Shown here: in pieces, positions 48,400 to 58,307 of the stretch
Layout of the letters: the number at the start of each line of letters is the position of its first letter
Numbering within the stretch: the first letter of the stretch is position 1
Assembly (NCBI GenBank): GCA_017311315.1
Contig: CM029650.1
Coordinates: 21,547,374-21,611,373 of the forward strand
Direction of reading: 5' to 3'
DNA length: 64,000 nucleotides
Source: Dendrocalamus latiflorus
Lineage: Eukaryota; Streptophyta; Magnoliopsida; Poales; Poaceae
Notes under the pieces: generated by a model
What the model was told of the DNA's origin: nothing
Seen by the model: the letters and a program-made list of their open reading frames with translations, nothing else
Database searches by the model: none
Position numbers and translations under genes: made by a program

Positions 48400-48740
48400 C
48401 TATATTAAGGCCGGGGGGATTCCCGGCCTGACCCCGCACCACGTCATCAAAATTGTGAAAAGGACCTCCATTTTTTTAAAATTGTGTGTGGGCCCTTAGT
48501 TTTTGCAAAATGGACCCGCCATGTCAGCACTTTTGTGAAAAAGCCCTCCAATTTTTTGAAATTATGTATGGATCCTCGGTTTTTCAAGGAAGTCCTCCTT
48601 TTATGCGATAAAACCACACAATTTTTTCTATTATTATGTATGGCCCTTGATTTTTTTCCCAAAAAAGCCTGCCATTTTTTTTGTGGAAAAACGTATAGGT
48701 CTTAGATCTTTTAGGAAAAGCCCCCATGAACCGTTGACCC
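48400..48740. repeat. Degenerate repeat region of about 100-bp units
   Basis: Four loosely related blocks share CCTCCATTTTTTT-like, AAATTGTGTGTGGGCCCTTA-like and GTTTTTCAAGGAAG-like text. They give alternating polypyrimidine and polypurine stretches. No protein fits them. Confidence 0.5.
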
Positions 48741-50052
48741 TTTTGTTTCGGTTCACATGGTAGTTAGCGCGGCGTGGCACCGTGCTGCTAGTACTATATT
48801 ACTATACGACAACAAATGAGGAGTGATGTTCATACCTCCGTTATGTTCACTTGATGATGTTCATACTGGACTGAACTGCTAGTGGTTATTTCGTGTCAAG
48901 CAGCTAAGTTTGTTTTACAGGAATAGGATTACACAGTCTATCGTCGAATGTTACGCTACAGATATCACACTTGCTGTGGATTTCATGTCATTGCAGTGAG
49001 TGTGTACATGTACCTGTAGATGGATAGATGGATGGATTTCCTTGTCCATTTATCAACTGCATCTGGCCTGGCCTGGTGCTCTTGCTGGCTGCCAGTGGGC
49101 TCAGCTTACGGCGTGTTTGGATCAAGGGAGGATGGATTGGTCATCATAGGATCGCACCAACCTGGCGTTTCTTGGGACTCTCCTCGCTCCATCAATGGCT
49201 TACTTCTGCAACATCTCCCCGGACTACTCACATGGTATGCGTGTTTGGAATTAACATGCAGACCGGCGACTTGATATTTGATAAACTGATGAACAAATTC
49301 TATTATTTTCTTCTAAAATTTGATCATAGCCTGTCACTGTTTCGTGGTACCTGATGAGTCTGAATTTTTTTCCTTCAGACAACTTCTCTTTTTGAGATCA
49401 GATTCAGATACTCGTACTAGCGTGACAACTGGCAAGTACTATATTCTCACTAAACATTTTCCCCTTATTTTTATATGTTTACCTAGCAGATTTGTCCTTG
49501 ATCAATCTACCGATGGCTTGAAACAGAGCTCTTCTGAAAATTTTACAGCTTAAAGGAGGGCATCAGCTTCGACATACAATCCCCTCAAAAAATAAAATAA
49601 AAAGAATGACAACATTCAAGATGCAGTTGATTTTCAAGAAAAAAGCCACGCAGTAACTATGGATGCCTACCATCATTTTTTTTGGCAAAAATTGTACAAG
49701 AAAACAAGGAGACAATGCTAGACTGAATGGCAGCTCAGATTCTTGATGAACAACCAGAGCTTGTTATACAGAAAGTACAGGTAGAAACTTATGACAGCAA
49801 TTAACAGCATACAACACGTTCTTGAGGCTTCACTGTGAGTGTTTGTGGTTAGCAAGCCTACCACTCACTCACAAATCAGAGTTATGGTACATATCAAGCC
49901 CACTAGCGCAAAGAATATTACAACAAAAACGCAAAAACTTAAGAGACACATCATAGGCATCATAACCAATTCTTGTGCAGTGAGATGAAGGCCGAAGTAC
50001 ATGGTCGACCTTCTAGCGGTATTCTACCCTAACATCATAAGCCATCAGCAAC
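48741..50052 (-). other. Intergenic sequence and probable last 3'UTR exon of the trihelix gene
   Basis: No domain was recognised in 48741-49560. The end, up to 50052, may be the terminal 3'UTR exon of the trihelix gene: minus-strand TCTTTCAG is followed by GTTGCTGATGGC at 50052. Its 3' limit is unknown. Confidence 0.35.
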
Positions 50053-50992
50053 CTGAAAGAACCAATAGAATAAGCAAACTCAAGAGAAAAAAAACTTAAC
50101 AGTCTTATTAACTAATATGATATCAAACAACAATACAACTTCATGAATCATGACAATTAGCAAGTAAGGTCAGCATGGGAAGGCACCACACCACAGCATT
50201 GAAAGTAACCTTAGCGGTCCTTAAATAGTGTGTGTGTGAGTACATGTGAAAATCCAGGGTACCTTGGCTTGAGCACTAAACTGAAGCTAAGGCTAATCCA
50301 ATGTAACATTGTATGTATGCTCCTAGTATGTCAAAGTTCAGGTCTAGAACAAAACTTAGTGAACTTCTAGTACTTTGCAACTGCTTCAGAAGCTAGAAAG
50401 CTCTTGCTGTTACTTTTGCATAAGCCTCTATATGTACTAAACAACTACCTGCAACTTTATCTAGAAGCAAGATGATTATTCATTGCGTATAACTTCTGGA
50501 CACTATAGCCAGGAAATTCCTACCCAAATTTGGTCAGCAAATTTGTTTCCTACCTCACAAGCCACACCAAATGGAAATAAAAAACAGAACAGGCCTGACG
50601 AACTGTTCTACTAAATCTCATATTTCTAACAAATTCTACAGCTTATATGCTACCTTAAAAACACCAATAAAAGGTTGCAAGATACAACAACAGGATACAA
50701 GTTGTTTGTTAGGTTGCTGTTGATCAATCCTGTGAATGTAATCTCTTATTGTAGTGTTTATATCGGTTTTTAGATGATTTAGTTCATAGTTAGTCTTGTA
50801 ATTGTTTTCTCTATCCTAATTCAAATGATATGCAGCTCTCTATTCTCAGAAAGCAACAGGACTGATAAGGATAACTGACACCAACTACCAACCGTCAACA
50901 GCAGGCAGAGTACAACCATCTCAGGTTCAGGGCACAGCTATTATTAATGGTACAGTAGTTTGCCTTTGGTACCACTTACCAGTAGCTAACAG

Positions 50993-51515
50993 CAAGGATC
51001 GGAAAACCGGAACCGGGGAAAATCCCAGCCGCCGGGCGGTACCGGTAACCGGCCGGTTACCGCCCGGTTACCGGAATTCCCGGATTTAAACCGGATAAAA
51101 TTTGCCAAATGATTTTTTTGGGCGGGGCGGGAGGAGACCGGTAACCGGACCGGTAACCGGCCGGTTACCGGAAAAACCGGTGAAAAACCGGTGGAATGAA
51201 GAATTTGAAGATAATTTCTAACATTTGCTGGTGGCTGCTGCTGGCTGCCGTTGCTGCCGGCTGCTGGCTGCCGCCGCCGCCGCCGCTGCTGCTCATTGCT
51301 GCTGGCTGCTGGCTGCCGCTGCTGCTACTGCTCTGCCGCTACTGCTCTGCTGCTGCTGCCGCTGCTGCTATTGCTCTGCCGCTACTGCTCTGCTGCTGCT
51401 GCCGCTGCTAAGGAAATGAATACAGAGTATATGTAGACCCGGCCGGTATTTTTTCTCCCGGACCCAGCCGGGAGAACCGGTTACCGGCGGTTACCGGCCG
51501 GTAAGCCGAACCCTG
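50993..51515. mobile_element. hAT MITE, 523 bp, with 8-bp target duplication
   Basis: The direct repeat GCTAACAG lies at 50985-50992 and 51516-51523, the 8-bp size typical of hAT. The ends CAAGGATCGG and, in reverse complement, CAGGGTTCGG are the usual hAT terminal type. Subterminal regions are full of GGTTACCGG/CCGGTAACC words in both orientations. The interior holds a CTG/GCC-rich microsatellite (51225-51410). No transposase is encoded. Confidence 0.9.
51225..51410. repeat. CTG/GCC trinucleotide-rich microsatellite
   Basis: Mixed CTG, CCG and CTC triplets fill most of this stretch, so all three plus-strand frames are open and give runs of Leu, Ala or Cys. A near repeat unit CTGCTCTGCCGCTACTGCTC recurs. 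It is not a gene. Confidence 0.9.
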
Positions 51516-52476
51516 GCTAACAGTTTTCGAAACCAGGGATGCATTCTTTTTCATTTTATTGAACAGAACCAACAAGAGTCTATTGGTAACTAATAATCCA
51601 ATATGCTCTACAAAGTGTTAGCATGTGTCAATCGAATATACCCATCGTCCTAACTTTTACGAAACCATTTATAACCCATTATGCAGTCTGGTCTACAATT
51701 TAATGGAATCAACTAGTACATGGTATGTAATGCCTAATATATTGGTTGTAGGATTAGTAAGTGTAAATATGTCTAGGACAAAAAACCATATCAAATTAAG
51801 TTCAGTTGGAAGTCTGCAATGTTCAAAGTAGTGGGCAATATAAGTATTTTTTAAAATGGAGTATAAATATTAAATACTGAACAGATGTCTATATGCATTT
51901 CAAAGCTTCTAGTAATTCAGACTATTGTGAGTTACTATGCTATAAGACATTGAAATAAGAAAATACTACAATTTAACCAGGGATACAAATTGATGTGAAA
52001 GTTCAAATAAATGAAACTCGCATGTAGTATGTACAACCACCATATCACCCAAAATCAGTGATCAATGCATAGAAAATATGAATATACCATGTATATGGCT
52101 GCAGGCATTACTGAATAAGTATGGTTACTTCTCATATAATAGCTCACAAACTAATGATATAAGCAATTTAAATTCTTATTGTACACTAGTCAAGAAATCA
52201 AGATATCTCAAGAATTCCATGGCTTCCTAAATAGGTATCGATGTTTCAAGTTCACACCAAACTTTGAAACACTTACAGAGAGTTAAAATATTAAGATGAA
52301 ATAATGTGTTAATTCATTATCAAATAGCACCTAGCAGGCTAGCAGCACAGCAATAGCAAAGACTTGGTGAAAGAAGAGAGGTTACTCAAATGATTAATAT
52401 TGAGCTTACTCTGGGTAATTATAATGGAGAGCTAGCTTACCATCTTACAAGTCAAGTCTTGATCAGCTAAATAATG

Positions 52477-53787
52477 TCATGAATGATTGCCATTCCCATG
52501 CAGCTTGAGTTCGAGCTCTAACTCTTTGTGCCTTACTTCCAGCTCCAAGCGTTTATTCTCAATCTTCATTTGTTCATTCTCCAAACTCAACCTTTCCAGT
52601 TCCCTGTCCTTCTTTTTACTGAATTGTTCCCACTTGAGGCGTTGTTTTGCAAGCTCCAGTGCCTGAACCTCAATTTGCAAGCGATGTTTCTCAAGCTCTG
52701 CAGATTGTGTGGCCAAGTCCTTTTGTGCCAAAGCCAAGTTAGTTACATCTGGAAAAACTTTATTGATATCCAGTGTGACACCATGGGGATCAGACCTCCT
52801 GCTACAGTCATGTGAGCTGGAAGAGTTGCCAAAACCTACATCCTCATGATCCCCCATATACCACATCCCTTTATGTATGGGCATGGTGCCCTTATTTCGA
52901 CGCATCGTGTGATGCTCCTCATCATTCTCCTCATAATCAGTGCCTGCACTTTGAGCATCTTCATCGGCATCTCCACTTGCTCCCCTCCTCGGATCATTTT
53001 CCTCTTTACACCCAAGAGCAAGCTGCAGTGAATGCTGAAGCGCATGATCTTCAGGCAAACTCACCCGGTTGTTATTATGGTAGGAGCACATCTCCTCATA
53101 GAATAAGTGCTTTGAGCTCAATATCTTCCTCGCATCCTCTTTCAATTTCTCCGAGAGATTATCCATGCGATCCAGAAGTGCTGGGTTCTCCACAACCTTG
53201 CAAGTTGTACCCCGACCAAGGATATCCGTAAGCCTTTTGTATCTCTTATTCAGGTCATTGAATTTATCCTCACACTGTTGCGGTGATACATTGCAGCCTC
53301 GCTCGCCCATGACCTTCGATATTGCCTTCCACTTGCCTTTCTTCTGCATCATTGCACAGCTCCTCTTCCCACCTCCTGAATCAGCTCCTGGATCCTCCCC
53401 GGTGTAAGACACTGCAGTAATTAAAAGCTTAACCATTGAATCAGTCCACTTCATCCGCTGCCATGAAGAGCCCTTCTTTCCCTTGCCACTTTGGCTATCA
53501 GTGGCATCCTCGTTCACACCATGCTCCTCATCATCGCTCATGCAGTTCTTCGTGTGATGATGGTGGTGATCAGTCTTGCCGTGTTCCCCAAATTGAAATT
53601 CTGACAAATGATCAGAATCTGTAATCTGGTTCATAGGCAACGAGAAATTGCCAGGCATCTGAGAGTGGCTGAAACCCTGATTTGCAGAGTTTGGAGCATG
53701 CATTTGCATGGGGTTACGATGCAAATCTAAACTGCCATAAGGTGTTCCTTGCATCAAGTTTCCAGAGGGTAGGTTATTGCCTTCCAT
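52477..53787 (-). CDS. Trihelix (Myb/SANT-like) transcription factor
   Basis: The gene is an uninterrupted 436-codon frame from ATG at 53787 to the stop at 52477. Residues 1-70 are Met, Asn, Gln and Ser-rich. A His run (DHHHHH) and an acidic stretch precede the DNA-binding trihelix domain at about 112-195 (WQRMKWTDSMVKLLITAVSY, GKWKAISKVMGERGCNVSPQ, CEDKFNDLNKRYKRLTDILG). A nuclear-signal-like KGKKG and other basic patches flank it. The C-terminal third (about 340-436) is a Leu/Glu/Lys-rich coiled coil (LEKHRLQIEVQALELAKQRL), likely for dimerisation. The arrangement resembles plant trihelix regulators of the HRA1 (At3g10040) type as I know it, but the clade is not proved. No lesion was seen. 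A 5'UTR, probably with an intron, extends to about 54200, and a 3'UTR intron is likely. Confidence 0.88.
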   Translation of the reverse strand: MEGNNLPSGNLMQGTPYGSLDLHRNPMQMHAPNSANQGFSHSQMPGNFSLPMNQITDSDHLSEFQFGEHGKTDHHHHHTKNCMSDDEEHGVNEDATDSQSGKGKKGSSWQRMKWTDSMVKLLITAVSYTGEDPGADSGGGKRSCAMMQKKGKWKAISKVMGERGCNVSPQQCEDKFNDLNKRYKRLTDILGRGTTCKVVENPALLDRMDNLSEKLKEDARKILSSKHLFYEEMCSYHNNNRVSLPEDHALQHSLQLALGCKEENDPRRGASGDADEDAQSAGTDYEENDEEHHTMRRNKGTMPIHKGMWYMGDHEDVGFGNSSSSHDCSRRSDPHGVTLDINKVFPDVTNLALAQKDLATQSAELEKHRLQIEVQALELAKQRLKWEQFSKKKDRELERLSLENEQMKIENKRLELEVRHKELELELKLHGNGNHS

Positions 53788-54190
53788 TCGCCCAAAGGAT
53801 CAACCAGACACTGATATTTCTTATTGATACCATATATGCCACAGGTATTTCATATCAGTCTCGCGACACCACCTTAGAAAGTAATGCAGAAGAGATCTCC
53901 ACAACGACACCGGATTACGCTGTAAATCTAGAGACGCAATTTAATGAAGCAGCTCATCATCTCAACAATTCCTCAAGAATCACCCTACGGTCAAATAGGG
54001 GGACGGAGCATCCCAGAAAGATTAGGGTTCGATTGCTCACGGCAAAAGACCAGAGCAAGTCGGTAGATCCAAGATTTGGATTTGAGGGAAGGGCAACAAT
54101 ATCAATACGAGATTTGGGACCGTGCGAGACCCATGCTGACCACGATTACCACAGGAGCAAGCAAATCTTGAGAGCAAACCTGAGCAATAC

Positions 54191-54215
54191 ACGACGACGA
54201 CGACGACGACGACGA
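54191..54215. repeat. (CGA)n microsatellite in the trihelix 5' region
   Basis: Eight CGA units occur in copy 1, against two or three in copy 2 near 55255. A short open frame with an Arg run results from it and is not a gene. Confidence 0.85.
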
Positions 54216-54383
54216 GTTCCTCTCCCTCCCAGTCTTGCTTTTAGCTTTTCTTGGAGCTGGCAGAAGAGAGCACCAGGACTACGGAGGACGAGAATGACGC
54301 ATTTTCTTGATTTTCTATTCTCCAGGGAAAACAAAAGCAGCTGTGGATGGGTTGGCGTGCCTGATGACATGCGTGTTGGCCAG

Positions 54384-54507
54384 GGATTGATATCCCTGCC
54401 TTCAACGTCACTGCCGTTGGGTCACTGACGCGTAGGCCTCACAAGCCGTGGGGCTCACACGTCAGTGACCCAACGGCAGTGACTTTGAAGGCAGGGGATA
54501 CGCATCC
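54384..54507. mobile_element. Mutator-type MITE, 124 bp
   Basis: The perfect 9-bp direct repeat GTTGGCCAG flanks it at 54375-54383 and 54508-54516. The ends GGATTGATATCCCTGCCTTC and, in complement, GGATGCGTATCCCCTGCCTT, with CACTGCCGTTGGGTCACTGA inside, form a near-palindromic foldback of about 50-bp arms. The duplicate at 55222-55482 has the site without insert. Confidence 0.9.
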
Positions 54508-54555
54508 GTTGGCCAGAGGGAATGTACTATTGTCGTACCTTTCATATACCCCACT

Positions 54556-55221
54556 TCTAAGTTTTTTTAAAAGGTGTTGATAAACATCATTCGAATATTT
54601 CTTTTCTATCCATATTTAAATTTATGACTATTAGATTAAAGATCCAACAGTCATGAATTCTCCCTTCACCTCCTCCAAAAAAATATCCCCTTCCCCAAAA
54701 AAGGGGGCCTTTGGATATCTAATCCAACGATCTCAAATCTAGATGATTGTTAGGAAAAAAATATCCGAGTGATGCCTAGACACACCCTTTTTTAAATAAC
54801 CTATTTTTTTTATTTTAACTTACCTGTGCTTTATTTTTTTTCACAGTTTTGACAATCAGTCGTTCAACCGTTATGCTACTTGAGCTAGTCGTCCAACTGT
54901 TGAGCGATATATAGCCAAACTACTCAACCGTTATGCGACTAGTACTTGTCGCCCATTGGGCGACAAGCCCCTGGTCCTCCAATCCGATTGAGCGATTAAT
55001 CCAATCACCTAATGGTTATGCGATTAGGGGCTGAAATGAGAGTATGACACTCAGACGACCATACGTACGTAGGGGTATAGCCCCTAGTGGCCTAATGGTT
55101 GGACGACTTAGGCTAATCGTTTAATCATTGGGTGACTTGATCATATATCGTCTAACGGATGTGTGACTATCTAAAGTCACTCAACTGTGAATTAAATCTA
55201 TAAAAAATAATTTTAAGTTTT
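54556..55221. other. Spacer between the duplicated copies, with degenerate repeats
   Basis: Between 54850 and 55190, many variants of CAACCGTTATGCGACTAG and GTCGTCCAACTGTTGAGCGA recur on both strands, with a CGACAAGCCCCTGG-type inverted pair at 54960. This resembles the irregular palindrome-rich text of retroelement LTRs. No protein was recognised. Confidence 0.5.
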
Positions 55222-55482
55222 TAGCAAATCTTGAGACCAAACCTGAGCAATACACGACGACGAGTTCTTCCTCTCCCTCTCGGTTTTTTAGGCTTTTAGC
55301 TTTCTTGGAGCTGGCAGAAGAGAACACCAAGACTACGGCGAACTAAATGAGACATTTTCTTGATTTTTTTCTCTCAAGGGATAACAAAAGCGGCTGTGCA
55401 TGACTGGAAGTGTCTGAGTGTGATGCCATGTATGTCGACTAGGGAGAATGTACTACTGTCGTACCTCTCATATGTCCCATTT
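55222..55482. repeat. Duplicated segment, copy 2 (empty of MITE)
   Basis: Compared with copy 1, the text ATGTATGTCGACTAGGGAGAA crosses the insertion point without an insert. This shows either that the MITE inserted after the duplication or that it left precisely. Divergence between copies is visible but modest. Confidence 0.85.
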
Positions 55483-55729
55483 TCTTGCTGCTCGTGTGTT
55501 CTCAGATGCTGTGCTTGCGAGTTGTGGTAACATCTAAAGTTTGGTCTCTTGGTATGCGTTGTTTTTTTTAATAAAGTGACAGGTATTTGAGAACAGTGTA
55601 GTACTGCGTGTACGTTGTTAATAACATGGTAGAGGTAACTGGGTTTTTATTCATAAATTCTCAAGCTACAAAGTTATGAAAATCAGAATTGAAAGCTAAA
55701 AAACAAAGCAACAACTTTAAAATCCAAGA

Positions 55730-57752
55730 GAGAAAGATTTTAGCACCTCACCGATCTGATCACCACATAGAGTTTAGTCTGACTGGTGGGCGGTCTGACC
55801 GGCTTGATCACGGCGATCTAACAAATGGCCAGTTGGACCGGGCCTAGGGGTAGTCTGATCGCTTATTTGTTCCCAGAACAAAATTAATAGCATTAGGCGT
55901 GTTAACTTTGTTCCAGGAGAAAACGCACACATCGCAAATAAACTGAGAGAACACAGGAGAATTTCTGAATTTCTCTATTCTCTTATTTGCTCCCCTCTTT
56001 TTTCTTCCTTTTCTTGTAATTAACTGGTTACAAGTCTTCTCAATATATAGGCTAATACTCTCCTACTAGCATACGTATTCGGACTTCAAGTTGGACATAA
56101 CTTTAACTTAAGTTACGCACGGAGACAGACTATACTACGTTTTGGACTCTAAGTCAAGATTATTTCTAACAAAGCGAGACCAAGAATGGTACAACTCCTA
56201 AAATCCTCAATCAAGAGAGATAAAACTTTGAACACACCTTACTTAGAGTCTCAGGAACTTATTCCATCCAAAAGTTGCATAAATCTTGGTCAAAGTTTCA
56301 ACCATTCCGAAACAAGCAAGATTGCATCAAAATCGGACAAACTTCAAAATCTTAGGATATAACTTGCTTGTGGGTAGAGGAGACCCTAGATGGATTTAGA
56401 TGAGTTCTCACATGTCACAGCAAGCAGTTTCTCCCAAGTTAGAAGCAAAAACCCCTAAATGAAGAAACCTGAAAACAAGGCCAAATACAAGCAAAATGGG
56501 GCAACATTGAAATCCTGCGTGCCTAGATGGATGTTAGATCTCTATGAGTCATTTTCATCACTTATACATCTTTAACACAAAACAAGACCAAAAAGAGGAG
56601 AGAAGGTATCAAAACTAATAAGAACAAGAGCAAATCAACCAAAACAAAGAGTAATGAACAAAGTTGATCTATTGCTACTTCTAGGTAAATGTTTTACATC
56701 CACTCCACTTGGAGGATAAGAGAGCACACCACAACACTTACTCTACTTTAACCCCAACCCTAGAACACAAGGTTAGAAATGATTGGATGGATAGCATGCA
56801 AGCTTCCATTCTAACCCATTAAATAGATGAGTCAACCAGTCAATATCTAATCCTAATTGATACTATCCACTAGCATATTTTGGAAAAATCCGTTAACCCC
56901 ACACAATATTGGTTTAACTCACATACTTAACTCATACATGCTTTTCAAAGCACATGGGTCCGAATTCACTAAGTTTTTAGCTTTTGATTCACTTGATCTT
57001 TTTAGCGTCCTCTTGACCTAAACCACTTTCTCAAGCGCTACTCAAGTCCTGCTATATTTTGATCCAACAAAGTTTTCGGTATTTGGCAAACTACCAAAAT
57101 ACGCTTGTCTTGACGCGGTCTTCATTTTTTCTTACAAGCAATCAACATGCTCGTCATGTGTAGGCGCACCAATGGATTGCCACGCATCAGTAAGTCTTTC
57201 TCGTTCTGGTTCCACCGGGCCACACTTCACTTAGACCTACCAAGCTACATAGTGTAACCTGTCACTCGAACCTTCCCTTCAATATTTCCCTCCTTTTTGT
57301 GCCATGCTTGATCTCAACCATCTCACTTGGCATCATTGGTCATTTTGGGACTTGGCTCCTCCATGAGTGTAGCTCTGAGCCTCATCGTTGATCATAGTTG
57401 ACTCCAAAACTTCCCTTCATATCCAAAGACAAAGAAATCACTTTCGGGCACACATGTTCTTCACAACTTTACCTACGTTAGTCAAAACATTCTTCATGCA
57501 ACATAAATATACTAACCAAACATAATTCAATTCATCTAGAAACCAATTTCCTAAAATAACATAGCCAATCTTCATGGTCAGTCTGACCGTCAACCAGGGG
57601 CTGATCAGACCGGTCAAGTCCAGTGCAAAACACCTTTTCAAGAAAAATGTAACCGCCATCAAACCTCTGGTCATACCGCTTGGTGGTCTGACCAGCAACA
57701 ACCAACGGTCTGACAGGTGATAGCCAGCAGTCAGACTGGTTTCTCTAACAAC
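55730..57752 (-). mobile_element. Sirevirus-like LTR, copy B, interrupted by copia element 2
   Basis: It is homologous to copy A (26520-28300) in opposite orientation. It carries two clusters of GGTCTGACC/GGTCAGACC palindromes, at 55760-55870 and at 57560-57735. The text continues after the copia insertion at 62758. No coding part was found. Both borders are uncertain. Confidence 0.55.
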
Positions 57753-57850
57753 TGTTAGATATGTATATAGTCTAGCGATTTCTTTGCATATAGTACATAG
57801 GCATATATTGGCCTATTGGGCCCTTTGCAATACAAGGTCTCATTTTTACA
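57753..57850 (+). repeat. 5' LTR of copia element 2 (98 bp)
   Basis: It starts with TG and ends with CA, and contains GGCATATATTGGCC and CAATACAAGGTCTCAT. It is shorter than most copia LTRs. Confidence 0.85.
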
Positions 57851-57862
57851 TGGTATCAGAGC
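57851..57862 (+). other. Primer-binding site of copia element 2
   Basis: TGGTATCAGAGC is a perfect match to the usual plant initiator methionine tRNA site and follows the LTR directly. Confidence 0.9.
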
Positions 57863-58307
57863 AAGGTTAGGGTTTGGTTGGCCGCCACCATCGAACCATC
57901 CACTCCCTCTCCTCCTCACTTCTCTTGCATGTGCGTGCCCTTGAGCCGGCCTCCAGATCCGGTCGGATCTGGCCGCCGCCGCCTGCATGTGCCCGCGCTA
58001 GCACTCGTGACCGCCCACACCTACACGAGCTCGTGCGCACTCCTCCTTGGCGTTGGCGCCTCCCACATCAGCACACGCCCACACCGGCTACCGCCTGCCC
58101 TTCTCCTCACTGCCGGTGACTCCCACACCGGCCAACGTTGCCTGCTCCAGCCAGCCTCGGTCGGCTCCCACCCTAGGTCATCTCCAACGCCCTGGCCTAC
58201 CCAGCCAGCCCTGTCCCGGCTATCTCCAGCCCCGGCCATTGCCGCCCCAGCCAACCTCGGCCGCCGCCGCTGCCACCAAACAAAAAAATCATTTCGATCT
58301 GCTTCGG

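Larger units (their letters stand above)
50053..52440 (-). other. Candidate 3'UTR intron of the trihelix gene
   Basis: Thirty-six bases past the trihelix stop codon the minus strand reads AAGATG|GTAAGC at 52440, and a matching TTTCAG acceptor follows at 50053. The 2.4-kb intron would contain the hAT MITE at 50993-51515. Introns after the stop can make a transcript sensitive to nonsense-mediated decay. The call rests only on splice-like sites. Confidence 0.4.
54160..54555 (-). repeat. Duplicated segment, copy 1 (5' region of the trihelix gene, with MITE)
   Basis: It is collinear with 55222-55482. Shared words include AAACCTGAGCAATACACGAC, TTGGAGCTGGCAGAAGAG, CAAAAGC and GGGAATGTACTA. Copy 1 contains a 124-bp MITE absent from copy 2, and a longer CGA run (54191-54215). 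It lies 370-770 bases upstream of the trihelix start and likely includes the promoter or transcription start. Confidence 0.85.

Noticed and set aside
51196..51411. Leu/Ala/Cys-rich open frames
   Set aside because: They are produced by a CTG/GCC microsatellite inside a hAT MITE.
53682..54428. Plus-strand 248-codon open frame
   Set aside because: It overlaps the trihelix 5' end and the CGA microsatellite, and has no domain.
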